A stretch of DNA of 20,851 bases, from positions 1 through 20,851 of the forward strand of contig JACZRM010000005.1 of assembly GCA_022576105.1 (NCBI GenBank), written 5' to 3'. The notes beneath the pieces were generated by a model. The model did not search any database. It was not told where the DNA came from and worked only from the letters and a program-made list of their open reading frames with translations. The translations under genes and the position numbers were made by a program. This DNA is from Chloroflexota bacterium. GTDB taxonomy: Bacteria; Chloroflexota; Dehalococcoidia; UBA3495. The stretch's first letter is position 1. The number at the start of each line of letters is the position of its first letter. Of this stretch, positions 1 through 7,457 are shown piece after piece.

Positions 1-59
1 ACTTTCATCCAGACAACGAGCTGTGGTAATTAGGCTAGATAACCCAGGAAAGTATCTCC

Positions 60-79
60 TTGGGGTAACCTTGCCCCAA
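60..79. terminator. terminator-like hairpin
   Basis: TTGGGG at 60-65 pairs with CCCCAA at 74-79 across an 8-nt loop, and an ATTTTA stretch follows shortly after. It could end a gene lying left of the window. The stem is only 6 bp, so this is tentative. Confidence 0.3.
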
Positions 80-114
80 AAGTCATTTTAAGCCAGCGAA
101 AAAATTCACCCACT

Positions 115-285
115 CATGGTTCGACGGGTCCGACACTGTCGAGACTCTCGATGAAATCGGAGCTCACCACGAACGGACGAAAACCCGTTCATCCCGAACC
201 TGTCGAGGGATCGTCCTGAGCCCCTTCGGCAAGCTCAGAGCCTGCCCTGAGTTTATCGAAGGGGCATGCCTGTCGAAGGGCGTCC
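115..285. repeat. intergenic palindromic repeat cluster (REP-like)
   Basis: This gene-free stretch is made of short inverted motifs. The clearest is an imperfect 18-bp inverted repeat: 221-238 pairs with 247-264 (15 of 18 positions) across an 8-nt loop, with CCCCTTCG at one end and CGAAGGGG at the other. A further arm, CTGTCGAAGGG, lies at 270-280. GAACGG at 171-176 pairs with CCGTTC at 185-190. The TTCG(A/G)CAAGCTCA core resembles small interspersed palindromes that recur between genes in many bacteria. No open reading frame here looks real. Confidence 0.55.
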
Positions 286-314
286 TTGGATTATTCCCAA
301 AGCGAGACTAAACC
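286..314 (+). promoter_or_regulatory. possible promoter of the 404-1381 gene
   Basis: TTGGAT (286-291) and TAAACC (309-314) are separated by 17 nt, about 90 nt before the start codon at 404. Both hexamers are imperfect, so this is a weak call. Nothing else in 315-390 looks like a better promoter. Confidence 0.28.
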
Positions 315-403
315 CGACTTTTGGAACAAGGCTGCCTGCATGGGGGGTTAACACTGTAGAAGTCAATACTGCAGGGTGATACCTTTCGGCGAGGAGGACT
401 CTC

Positions 404-1381
404 ATGCGGAAGGTCCTGATCACCCTGGCGACATTGCTGGCTACCATTCTTTCCTCGGGCCTGCCAGTCTACGCCCAGACACCACCCCATGTATTTGTGG
501 GGCAGGCGACCCTGGACGGTGCTCCAGCGCCGGATGGGACGGTGGTGCTGGGATTGCTCAACGGACGTCCGCTGGCCAAGGCTCGGACTACGGTTCAAGA
601 CGGCAGGTACACCCTGTTTGTCGAAGAACCTGGGGAGTCGACAATCGACTTCGCGATTGGGGGCTTCATTGCGGAGCAGTCTACCGGGTGGGAGGCCGGC
701 GGGGCCACCGTGCTGAATTTATCCGCGTCTTCCCAACTGCCCAGCATCCAAATCGCAGTGGAGCCCGCCTCGCTGCGAATAGTGTCGGCCGGCGATTCGT
801 TCAAGTTGAAAGTTAAGGCCAACACCGGTTTCAGCAAGGCATCTGGTGGAGAAATATCGCTAAGCTACAGCCCCGAGGTTTTCCAGGTGAAGCGAGATGG
901 TTACAGCCTGCACCAAGGACTCAGCCGGCAATTGTCAGCAACCCCAGGACTGTATCAATCCAGCTGGGACTACGCTGCTCCCATCAGCACCGACGCTCTT
1001 TCCGGTGAGCTGGAAAGCATCTACTTCTCTGTTTTGGAATCCGCTCCGGCCGGGCCTACCACTTTGACCCTTTGGGTTAGCGTGTTCGGGCCCAACGGAC
1101 GGGAGTTCCCGCTGGAGCCCAACGTGCTCAATTACCAGGTAAATATCGCTGGTCTCCCCGGCGATCTTAATGGGGATAAGGCGGTGGATATTTTTGACCT
1201 GGCCGCACTGGGAGCCGTTTGGGGGTTGAGTATTCAGGAAGCAGGACTCGAGAGCAAATTCGACATCGATCGAGATGGTCTGGTTGGGGTCGGAGACCTG
1301 GTTTCTCTGCTACAGAACTACCGGGTGGAGAATTACGGGTCACATACCTACGGGGCGCAGAGCTTCACCACCAGAGACTAG
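404..1381 (+). CDS. secreted cohesin-like/dockerin protein
   Basis: This 325-residue exported protein has no recognisable catalytic domain. A signal peptide spans about residues 1-24, with likely cleavage after VYA. Residues ~28-110 form a beta-rich module like the carboxypeptidase regulatory (CnaB-like) fold. Residues ~117-248 look like a cohesin domain: a 'GDSFKLKVKA' strand, then 'GGEISLSYSPEVFQV', then late hydrophobic strands. The C-terminus is a type I dockerin with two calcium loops. The first, residues 254-265, has D1, N3, D5, D9 and D12; the second, 287-298, has D1, D3, D5 and D12. The ATG is supported by GAGGAGGA at 391-398. The gene converges on a minus-strand operon of surface proteins. 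Having both a cohesin-like and a dockerin module would allow self-assembly or partner binding; that role is inferred. The module order resembles secreted proteins of Dehalococcoidia-type Chloroflexota. Confidence 0.85.
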   Translation: MRKVLITLATLLATILSSGLPVYAQTPPHVFVGQATLDGAPAPDGTVVLGLLNGRPLAKARTTVQDGRYTLFVEEPGESTIDFAIGGFIAEQSTGWEAGGATVLNLSASSQLPSIQIAVEPASLRIVSAGDSFKLKVKANTGFSKASGGEISLSYSPEVFQVKRDGYSLHQGLSRQLSATPGLYQSSWDYAAPISTDALSGELESIYFSVLESAPAGPTTLTLWVSVFGPNGREFPLEPNVLNYQVNIAGLPGDLNGDKAVDIFDLAALGAVWGLSIQEAGLESKFDIDRDGLVGVGDLVSLLQNYRVENYGSHTYGAQSFTTRD

Positions 1382-1388
1382 CGCAGAA

Positions 1389-1416
1389 GGGACGCATACC
1401 AAGCGTCCCCTCATTT
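1389..1416 (+). terminator. hairpin terminator between convergent genes
   Basis: GGGACGC (1389-1395) pairs perfectly with GCGTCCC (1403-1409) across a 7-nt loop. CTCATTT follows. It starts 8 nt after the TAG of the dockerin gene and lies before the convergent gene ending at 1441. The tail is not a clean T-run, so Rho-independent action is likely but not certain. Confidence 0.5.
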
Positions 1417-1440
1417 CCCACCACATCATCCGGGGACTGA

Positions 1441-1890
1441 TTAATCGGGAGGCGCAGGCGGCATACTGGGCGCCGGCACTTGGAAATCGGTCTCCTTCTG
1501 GGATTTTTGGCCTGCGGTGTTCGTTGCCAGCAACTGAAGGGTGTAGTCGATAGCCTTGCCATCGCTGCGGACGTTGGGCGGAACCAACAGCTTTCCAGAA
1601 TAGATTGAATCGCCGGCCTCGGTCTCAACCCGTTGCAGATCGAACCGCATCACCACCCCTCCACTGGCCGAGAGAACGCCCTCCACCTGCTCCACGCTCT
1701 GCTCCCCGGCAACCTCAACTTGAACCAGCAGCTCTCCGCCGGTGAACCGGAAGGCATCCGGGTCCACCGTCATGTTGCTGATTTTTGGGGCTCCTCCCCC
1801 GGCGATAAATACCACCCAAACCCAGATTCCGACTACGACCAAGATACTGCCCGCCAGAATTCCCAGAGGCGCTAAGATTCTGCTATTCAT
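1441..1890 (-). CDS. small membrane-anchored extracytoplasmic protein
   Basis: I do not recognise a named family. The ATG at 1890 is preferred over an upstream in-frame start at 1947, because 1890 lies just after the upstream gene's stop (1898-1900) and places the hydrophobic segment at the N-terminus. This gives 149 residues. A single transmembrane helix spans about residues 6-31 (rich in I, L, V, W). The rest is a beta-rich domain of about 95 residues with alternating hydrophobic strands and no cysteine, ending in a proline-rich tail (VPAPSMPPAPPD). It is the last gene of a tightly packed operon with the 716- and 655-residue surface proteins. A part in anchoring or assembling that surface structure is inferred from position only. 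No strong ribosome site is visible, so translation may be coupled to the gene before it. Confidence 0.7.
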   Translation of the reverse strand: MNSRILAPLGILAGSILVVVGIWVWVVFIAGGGAPKISNMTVDPDAFRFTGGELLVQVEVAGEQSVEQVEGVLSASGGVVMRFDLQRVETEAGDSIYSGKLLVPPNVRSDGKAIDYTLQLLATNTAGQKSQKETDFQVPAPSMPPAPPD

Positions 1891-1897
1891 ATCTAAT

Positions 1898-4048
1898 CTA
1901 GTCCCGACCCAGCGTTGGTGGCGGCAACACCAGGGTAACTTCCTCATGCGCCTGAACCCAGTAACCCTGGAAAGGCTCCAGCACTGCCGCCTGCCCGCTG
2001 CTCAATTTGGAATCGTAAACCAGGGAATAGGCTTCGCCGTTCCAACTCCAGGCAAAGTCTTCCATCAACCCATATTCCTGCGCTTGGGCCAGGGTCATTT
2101 CCGGGCCGGCAGACCTTACGTGAATCTCGTCCAAGTTCCAAGGCACCGGTAGGGCAAAAGGATTGGCGATCAGATTCCAGCCCGGCAATAAATCTATTGA
2201 GAATGCCCGGTCCGCGGGCGGGGAGTCTCCGGTTATGTAAAATTCAGTACCGGCCTCAAAATTGGCCCACAATCCTGAACCTGGTAATTCCTGAGAGTTG
2301 GCCAGCCACTGTCCATCCGCAGCAGCATTCTTCTGGTAAGCCTGGGCAACGCTGTCCCAAGTAGACCACCGCGTGCCCACCCTCACCAATTCTTCGCGGG
2401 GGGATTTATCCGTGATCACCGGTACACCAATCAGTCGCCATCCGGGCGCCATCGACATGTGCTGGCCCACGGTGACTGTCACATCGGCGATATCGGGCAT
2501 AGACTCGGTGTGTCCCACCTGGTCAACTCCGATGGTGACAAAACCGTAGGTCTTGCCAGCTTCACCTTGGAACTGGAACGCCGAGTCGGTAAAGGTGCCC
2601 ACCACATCGAACGGAGCGCCGTCTTCTGAGACCAGCAGGGTTATTCCTTGCAGGCCACTACCGCTTTCTTCATCGGAACCGGTCCAGGACACCGGAAAGC
2701 TGGTCGATAATTGCACCGGGGCCAGGCCATCAACTTGAGAAGTGGGAGATTCCGAATCGATAGTGTAGCGGACCTGGTTGGTCTCAGTTGGAGGGTTGTA
2801 GTCGAAGCGTATGGCCGCCTTGGCCCAGATAATATCCCCAGATTTTACGTTCGCTTTAGGCTGGACGCTGAATTTTACCCAGCCTGCTCCTGCCGGGCGG
2901 TCTTCATTGGGCGGCAAAATTATGTCTTTGAAAAACCAGGTAATGGCGCCGGTGGAGTCGTCGATCTCGGTGGTCACTACGTCGGGATGGGAACTCCGGC
3001 CCAGCAAAACACTGGCCAGGTCAAAGCCAGGACTCAGCTCGGCAATGACGGTAACATCAATAGCCGCCGCCGACGCGTCAGCCTGGTTCTCAAACCGGAT
3101 GGTATAGCTGATGACCTGGTCTTTGGCGATGTAGGCCGCGTCCCCAAACCCGGCCGGGTCGAAGAGCAGGTCGTTGGCGTCCTCGTTGGTGTCCAATAAG
3201 GTGATCACTTCCAACCTATTCCCATTGATGCCGCTGCTTGGCCCGTTGCAGCATTTGGCTTTGCTCCTGGGGGGAGGCTCCTCTTTGGAGTCCCGCCACA
3301 TTTGAACGCTGTCGATGGTCACCTGGAAATCGATGGCAACCTGGTACCTGGGATGTTCCTTGATCTGCCCAACACCCTCCATCACCACCATTACTTGTTC
3401 CCCCAGCGCCGGTTCTCCCGGCGCTGGTTCAACCGGCAAGTCCACCAGAGTGACGGTGACGTAGTCGCCGGTTTTGGGTTCCCGGAACCAAAAAGTGCCA
3501 GCGCCGGCAAAGAAGCCGTATTCCAGACCTTTGTCACTGGCGACCTTTAGCAGATCTTCCAGTTGCTCTTGGCCCGGCTGCTCCAAGAAATCTTTAAGCC
3601 TGCCTGGCACCCCCGCTTTTCTTCGGTCCAGCAGCCACCGCTCAAGTTTGTTGGTAGCCAGACGATTAAGCTTTTCGCTACTCTTGATTGCGGCCACCAC
3701 CTCTGCTGCCACTGGAAAATCGGCGTCAAGCGCGTAGTTGCCTACCAAGGCAATCTGCACACCGGCCATAACCTGGCCCACATCCTCAACCTTCATACCG
3801 GATTGTTCGGCCAGGGCTGCCTGTTTGGGATCGAAGTCGCCGTCAATCTTGCTATAGTTACGGTCCCGCACCTCCTCACCCAGCGCCCTGGAAAACAGCG
3901 CCGCGTCGCTGCGGCTCAATCCCCCGCCACAGCCGGTTACCAGCACCAGCCCCGCCAGCATGACCATCAGGGCGGCCACAGTCGGCTTGGGCACACCAGC
4001 AGCAGCCATTTTTAGCATTATTTTGGTGCCGCTTGAAATTAGGGCCAC
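1898..4048 (-). CDS. large lipoprotein with DUF11-like and Ig-like modules
   Basis: As drawn (GTG start, 716 residues), the N-terminus holds a lipoprotein signal with the lipobox LVTG followed by Cys40. In-frame ATGs at 4018 and 4009 are alternatives. The GTG overlaps the upstream stop by 10 nt, which suggests translational coupling, but its GGAG lies only 1 nt away. Residues ~45-180 are helical. Residues ~280-420 match the DUF11-like type seen in bacterial surface proteins (a 'VISYTIRFENQA' strand, 'NPPTETNQV' near the end). Residues ~448-528 are an Ig-like module with the 'VSWTGSDEESGSGLQGITL' signature. Residues ~535-710 carry two copies of a 'PGW(R/N)LI' module (residues 535-540 and 622-627) common near the C-termini of secreted bacterial proteins. 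C266 and C267 are adjacent. It is probably displayed on the outer face of the membrane; no enzymatic motif was seen. Confidence 0.8.
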   Translation of the reverse strand: MALISSGTKIMLKMAAAGVPKPTVAALMVMLAGLVLVTGCGGGLSRSDAALFSRALGEEVRDRNYSKIDGDFDPKQAALAEQSGMKVEDVGQVMAGVQIALVGNYALDADFPVAAEVVAAIKSSEKLNRLATNKLERWLLDRRKAGVPGRLKDFLEQPGQEQLEDLLKVASDKGLEYGFFAGAGTFWFREPKTGDYVTVTLVDLPVEPAPGEPALGEQVMVVMEGVGQIKEHPRYQVAIDFQVTIDSVQMWRDSKEEPPPRSKAKCCNGPSSGINGNRLEVITLLDTNEDANDLLFDPAGFGDAAYIAKDQVISYTIRFENQADASAAAIDVTVIAELSPGFDLASVLLGRSSHPDVVTTEIDDSTGAITWFFKDIILPPNEDRPAGAGWVKFSVQPKANVKSGDIIWAKAAIRFDYNPPTETNQVRYTIDSESPTSQVDGLAPVQLSTSFPVSWTGSDEESGSGLQGITLLVSEDGAPFDVVGTFTDSAFQFQGEAGKTYGFVTIGVDQVGHTESMPDIADVTVTVGQHMSMAPGWRLIGVPVITDKSPREELVRVGTRWSTWDSVAQAYQKNAAADGQWLANSQELPGSGLWANFEAGTEFYITGDSPPADRAFSIDLLPGWNLIANPFALPVPWNLDEIHVRSAGPEMTLAQAQEYGLMEDFAWSWNGEAYSLVYDSKLSSGQAAVLEPFQGYWVQAHEEVTLVLPPPTLGRD

Positions 4049-6006
4049 ACTCCGGTGGCATACCGATATTCTCGGAATGCCTTTGCTTGGGTTTCACCGT
4101 TCATCTGGAAGAACGCTCCAAATATTTTGCTCATGTCCAGACCGTGCCCCTGCATCCTGGTGATCAAATAGACCACTTTGGGAGATTCATCTCCAGAGAT
4201 CAGGATACCCAACTGGTTTCCCAGCTCCCTTTGTGGAATTTGATTGAAGGTTTGGGCCAGCCTGCTCAGACGCGCTTGGTTCTCTGCCTGGACCGCCTGA
4301 ACCACCTCACCAACAGTCATTGATGACCTCATCTGGTCCCACCGGCCCTGCGATACCTCACCCAATACCTGGGCTTTTAGCACCAGGTCCAGGTAGTCGT
4401 GTGGGTTGATCGGGCGATCATCTTCGATACCTGAAATTGCGACCAACTGGGAAGGCAATCGAAATTCAAAAATGATTCGGGATTCGGAGGAGGAACCACC
4501 GCTCATCGCCAACAGCGCCGTATTCTGGTCCTGGTGCAACACCTCGACCGAAGCCGCCGGTTCAGTTGCCACCAGCTCAAACACGCTGGCGTCGGGCAGC
4601 CTGACCAAAACCAAGGCTACGCTTTCATCGTCGGTACCCCAATTATGGGCGTTTACGAATACATGGAAGGGACGTCCAGGGACAACCTTGCCGGACGCCG
4701 GAACAATGTCCACCGTGGTGCTATACAGCGCCGGGGGCATAATCAGAATCGGGCTGGTTACCCTCTTGCCGACCGCGTTTGTAACGTGGATCGACGCCAG
4801 ACCTGGTCCAACGTTGCGGGGAACGGCTGCGCTGAGCTTCCCGTCGCTGAGACGTTCAACGGTTACCGGAGTCTTGATTCCTTGCGGAGATTCTATTACC
4901 ACCGTGGTACCCGGCAGAAATCCCCAACCTTCAATCTCCACCTGACGTTGCTCATTCTGAAAACGGGAGATTACCGAAGGCGATAATCGAGACAGCCCAA
5001 TGGTTTCACTCTTCACCACAAAGAACAATGTTTCACTAAAATCGGTCCACTGATCGATCTCCGCAATCCAAGCGGATGCCCGCCATTGGTAATCACCTGG
5101 CTCCAGCGCCGTTGGAGAGATGAACTCGGCCGCCTGCCCATCTCGATATATCCCCCGGTCCCACCCATTCAGGGACCTGGCCTGATTGAAGGTATAGGCT
5201 ATTGATTCGAAATTGTCCCGGCTTACCTGAATCCGGTACATCAAACTGGCCGGGCTAAGAGTCCGAACTCGGAAGGTGGCGTGCGGTCCGGTTCCAGCAT
5301 CGCCGGTTCCAGCATCGCCGGTTCCAGCATCGATCAAAGCGGTTCTGGAGCCGGGCGACAAGACGTTCGGCACCGGCAGCCGGGAATATACCTGCAAATC
5401 AAAGGAAGAAGACGACCGCTGAGAGCTGCTTAATCCGGCGTCCACCAGCCTGATGTCCTGCTTCACCCAGACATTCCAGGGTCGGGCCGAAGTCGCCCGG
5501 AAGGTCACATAGGCCAGCACTCCAGGCTGGGCCGGGTCCGGCGTGGGTCCGACCCGGGCCCAAACGTGGGTTGATTCCCTTTTTGCCGCATCGATGGTTG
5601 CCGGGCCGGGGATGGTCTGCACCCCCAGGTATGGCCCAGGCTTAACCGCCACCAATTCCAGGTCGGACCCATAGCTCAGGCTGATCTCGGCGGCGGCAGT
5701 CCCAATGCCCTGTGGTGAGAGGTAAATCTCATAGGTAACTTCTTCGCCGACGCGGACCCAGGGCGTTGCCGGGCGCCGGCCGATATTTACCGAGGCGCTG
5801 GATTGGACCTGCTCAACATTGAGCGCCACCGCGTCGGCTTCCGCGTTGGGTGTGGGCAATATGCGGGTCAGGAGGAATACCGACACCAGCAGCGACCCCA
5901 ATATCTGTCCCCATAGCAAATAGCGGCCTGAGCGAATGAATGGTAGTTTGCGCATGGCCGGCAGTTGGCGGGTGAATCGTAGCTGACGCAAGGATCGTAG
6001 CTTCAT
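4039..6006 (-). CDS. membrane-anchored cohesin-like and IPT/TIG surface protein
   Basis: This 655-residue protein is the first gene of a three-gene surface-protein operon. The N-terminus is strongly basic (residues 1-30) and is followed by a transmembrane or signal-anchor helix at ~31-50. Residues ~68-195 look like a cohesin domain: 'RVGEEVTYEIYLSPQG', 'AAEISLSYGSDLELVAV' and a late 'GVLAYVTFRA' strand. Residues 226-240 are a perfect three-fold DAGTG repeat acting as a linker. Residues ~243-332 resemble a fibronectin type III fold ('EPGDYQWRASAW'). Residues ~337-423 match IPT/TIG ('VEIEGWGFLPGTTVVI'). The remaining ~230 residues are unassigned, with a helical part near 560-600. The start is uncertain: neither ATG at 6006 nor at 5955 has a good ribosome site. 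A cohesin-like protein here could be a docking partner for the dockerin proteins at 404 and 15737. Confidence 0.82.
   Translation of the reverse strand: MKLRSLRQLRFTRQLPAMRKLPFIRSGRYLLWGQILGSLLVSVFLLTRILPTPNAEADAVALNVEQVQSSASVNIGRRPATPWVRVGEEVTYEIYLSPQGIGTAAAEISLSYGSDLELVAVKPGPYLGVQTIPGPATIDAAKRESTHVWARVGPTPDPAQPGVLAYVTFRATSARPWNVWVKQDIRLVDAGLSSSQRSSSSFDLQVYSRLPVPNVLSPGSRTALIDAGTGDAGTGDAGTGPHATFRVRTLSPASLMYRIQVSRDNFESIAYTFNQARSLNGWDRGIYRDGQAAEFISPTALEPGDYQWRASAWIAEIDQWTDFSETLFFVVKSETIGLSRLSPSVISRFQNEQRQVEIEGWGFLPGTTVVIESPQGIKTPVTVERLSDGKLSAAVPRNVGPGLASIHVTNAVGKRVTSPILIMPPALYSTTVDIVPASGKVVPGRPFHVFVNAHNWGTDDESVALVLVRLPDASVFELVATEPAASVEVLHQDQNTALLAMSGGSSSESRIIFEFRLPSQLVAISGIEDDRPINPHDYLDLVLKAQVLGEVSQGRWDQMRSSMTVGEVVQAVQAENQARLSRLAQTFNQIPQRELGNQLGILISGDESPKVVYLITRMQGHGLDMSKIFGAFFQMNGETQAKAFREYRYATGVWP
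5288..5332. repeat. three perfect 15-bp tandem repeats inside a coding region
   Basis: The unit CCGGTTCCAGCATCG occurs three times without mismatch at 5288-5302, 5303-5317 and 5318-5332. On the coding (minus) strand it encodes three DAGTG units. The unit length is a multiple of three, so gain or loss of copies would change linker length without shifting the frame. Confidence 0.95.
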
Positions 6007-6064
6007 GAAATTAGTTTCTGGTCGAGCAGCGTAGAGATTGAGCAGTGTAGTGGACCCAACCCGG

Positions 6065-6094
6065 ATTGTATCGACCCGGCGAATCTTAAATCAA
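6065..6094 (-). promoter_or_regulatory. promoter of the surface-protein operon
   Basis: On the minus strand, TTGATT (6089-6094) and TACAAT (6065-6070) lie 18 nt apart, about 60 nt before the ATG at 6006. Both are close to the sigma-70 consensus. The promoter sits just after a terminator-like hairpin, so the operon appears independent of the upstream reductase gene. Confidence 0.5.
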
Positions 6095-6109
6095 ACCGCT
6101 GGCTCAAAA

Positions 6110-6137
6110 ATGTAGGGGCAGGTCCATCACCTGCCCC
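6110..6137 (-). terminator. hairpin terminator downstream of the GarR-like gene
   Basis: GGGGCAGGT (6115-6123) pairs perfectly with ACCTGCCCC (6129-6137) across a 5-nt loop. Read on the minus strand, the stem is followed by TACATTTTT, a short T-run. It lies about 75 nt past the reductase stop. Its sequence also resembles palindromes that recur between genes, so it may be a repeat copy serving as a terminator. Confidence 0.5.
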
Positions 6138-6210
6138 CACTGAATCTATTCTCGAAATCTACCCTAAATGATTTCGGCCGGCACTGCTTGAACCCTCAGA
6201 TCCGCATATG

Positions 6211-7107
6211 TCAGCCGCCCTTTTTAACCTCCACGTGGGCCAGTTTCTCCAGGAAAAGGAGGATCGCCGAGTGGTCGGCATCCTGCTCTCCGTCGTTGAT
6301 CAATGCGCCCAGCATCTGCTGCACCAGGGCGGTAACCGGCAGCGGCACGTTGAGTTCCTGGGCGGTCTGCAATACGTTGCGCAGGTCTTTCTGGTGCAAT
6401 CGAATGCGGAACCCGGCTTGAAAATTACGGTCCAGCATCATCGGAGCTTTGGCTTCCATCACGGAGCTTCCCGCCAGACCGCCCCTGATGGCGTTGAACA
6501 CCCGCTCCGGGTCTACTCCCGCCTTCTGGGCCAGCACCAACGCCTCGCTCAGGGCCTCAATATTGGCCGCCACAATAATCTGGTTGGCCAGCTTGGTAAT
6601 GTTGCCGGCGCCCACATCACCGGTCAGCACCACATTTGCGCCGACGGTCTTGAGCAGGTCGAAAGACCGATCAAAGACTTCCTGCTTGCCGCCGACCATG
6701 ATGGCCAGAGTGGCGTTAATTGCGCCTGGCTCACCGCCGCTGACCGGGGCATCCAGCATCTCGACGCCCTGCTTGGCGCACTCGGCATAAATCTTTTGGG
6801 ACATGGAGGGAGCGATGGAGCTCATGTCGATGATTACCGAGCCTGGCTTCGCTCCTTCCAGTACCCCACCGGGGCCCAGGATGGCCTTTTCCGAATCGGC
6901 GGAGTCGGGCAGCATGGTGATAATCTTGTCGGTGCTGGCCGCCACCTCGCTGCTGGTGGAGGCGGGTTTGGCGCCCTCGGTGGCCAACTCCTCAACGGCT
7001 TCACCCACAATGTCGTAAACGGTCAGGGCATAGCCCGCCTTGATCAAGTTTTTGGCCATGGGCCGGCCCATGATTCCCAGTCCAACAAATCCAATCTGCT
7101 CTGCCAT
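6211..7107 (-). CDS. garR: tartronate semialdehyde reductase (2-hydroxy-3-oxopropionate reductase)
   Basis: This 298-residue cytoplasmic enzyme belongs to the beta-hydroxyacid dehydrogenase family. Its closest match from memory is E. coli GarR, which reduces tartronate semialdehyde to D-glycerate with NAD(P)H. Seen in the sequence: the Rossmann motif GFVGLGIMG at residues 6-14; the substrate-binding PVSGGEPGA at 121-129; the catalytic lysine K172 within GNITKLANQ; GGLAGS at 209-214; and a KDL motif at 240-242. The ATG at 7107 is preferred over a TTG six bases earlier because GGAGAG sits 8 nt before it. A weak minus-strand promoter (TTGTGT at 7163-7168 and TAATAG at 7138-7143, 19 nt apart) is possible. 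The gene stands alone, between a hairpin and a divergent epimerase. Relatives act on 3-hydroxyisobutyrate, so the substrate is probable, not certain. Confidence 0.85.
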   Translation of the reverse strand: MAEQIGFVGLGIMGRPMAKNLIKAGYALTVYDIVGEAVEELATEGAKPASTSSEVAASTDKIITMLPDSADSEKAILGPGGVLEGAKPGSVIIDMSSIAPSMSQKIYAECAKQGVEMLDAPVSGGEPGAINATLAIMVGGKQEVFDRSFDLLKTVGANVVLTGDVGAGNITKLANQIIVAANIEALSEALVLAQKAGVDPERVFNAIRGGLAGSSVMEAKAPMMLDRNFQAGFRIRLHQKDLRNVLQTAQELNVPLPVTALVQQMLGALINDGEQDADHSAILLFLEKLAHVEVKKGG

Positions 7108-7457
7108 GGTCAACTCTCCAATTAGGTGGATATTCAGCTATTATTCAGGGCCGCACTGTATCACACAACCCGCGCCCATGCCAGGACATGGGCGGCCTTG
7201 GCAGGACATCCGACCGGTACCGGGCGATGGCGGTCTCATTCATGTGTCGATCGCGATACGCATGGCTGCTCAGTTCGCACCGAATCAGGCATTGGTCGAG
7301 CTGGTCGGCAGGCCGTATCGAGCCCACCCACCCAACCAGGCCCATACGCAGGCTCGCTTAGCGTCGGATTGTTGGGCTTAACCATCAATTCGCTAACGTT
7401 GTATTTAAATAACCGGTGGGGTTATCATACCCATTGAAGTAAAAGCGAGAGGTAGAC
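7108..7457. other. gene-free divergent intergenic region
   Basis: About 350 nt separate the GarR-like gene and the epimerase. I see an 8-bp perfect hairpin (CGCCCATG at 7173-7180 and CATGGGCG at 7187-7194, 6-nt loop), a repeated CAGGACAT (7182-7189 and 7202-7209), and promoter-like motifs at each end. The open frames here have no ribosome sites or recognisable protein features, so I call no gene. Confidence 0.5.
7399..7428 (+). promoter_or_regulatory. possible promoter of the epimerase-trxB pair
   Basis: TTGTAT (7399-7404) and TATCAT (7423-7428) are separated by 18 nt in an AT-rich patch about 30 nt before the epimerase start. The resulting leader would be short. Confidence 0.38.

Noticed and set aside
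1742..2152. Plus-strand frame of 136 codons across the end of the lipoprotein gene and the small membrane protein
   Set aside because: It is antisense to two supported genes and crosses their boundary, with no domain or ribosome site.
5288..5332. Possible CRISPR-like array
   Set aside because: The three units are directly adjacent with no spacers and encode an in-frame peptide repeat.
6208..7125. Plus-strand open frame of 305 codons opposite the GarR-like gene
   Set aside because: It is the mirror of a well-supported gene. Its product is rich in His, Gln and Gly with no family signature, and there is no ribosome site.
7126..7437. Plus-strand frame of 103 codons in the divergent spacer
   Set aside because: It has no ribosome site, no recognisable fold, and it overlaps the likely epimerase promoter.
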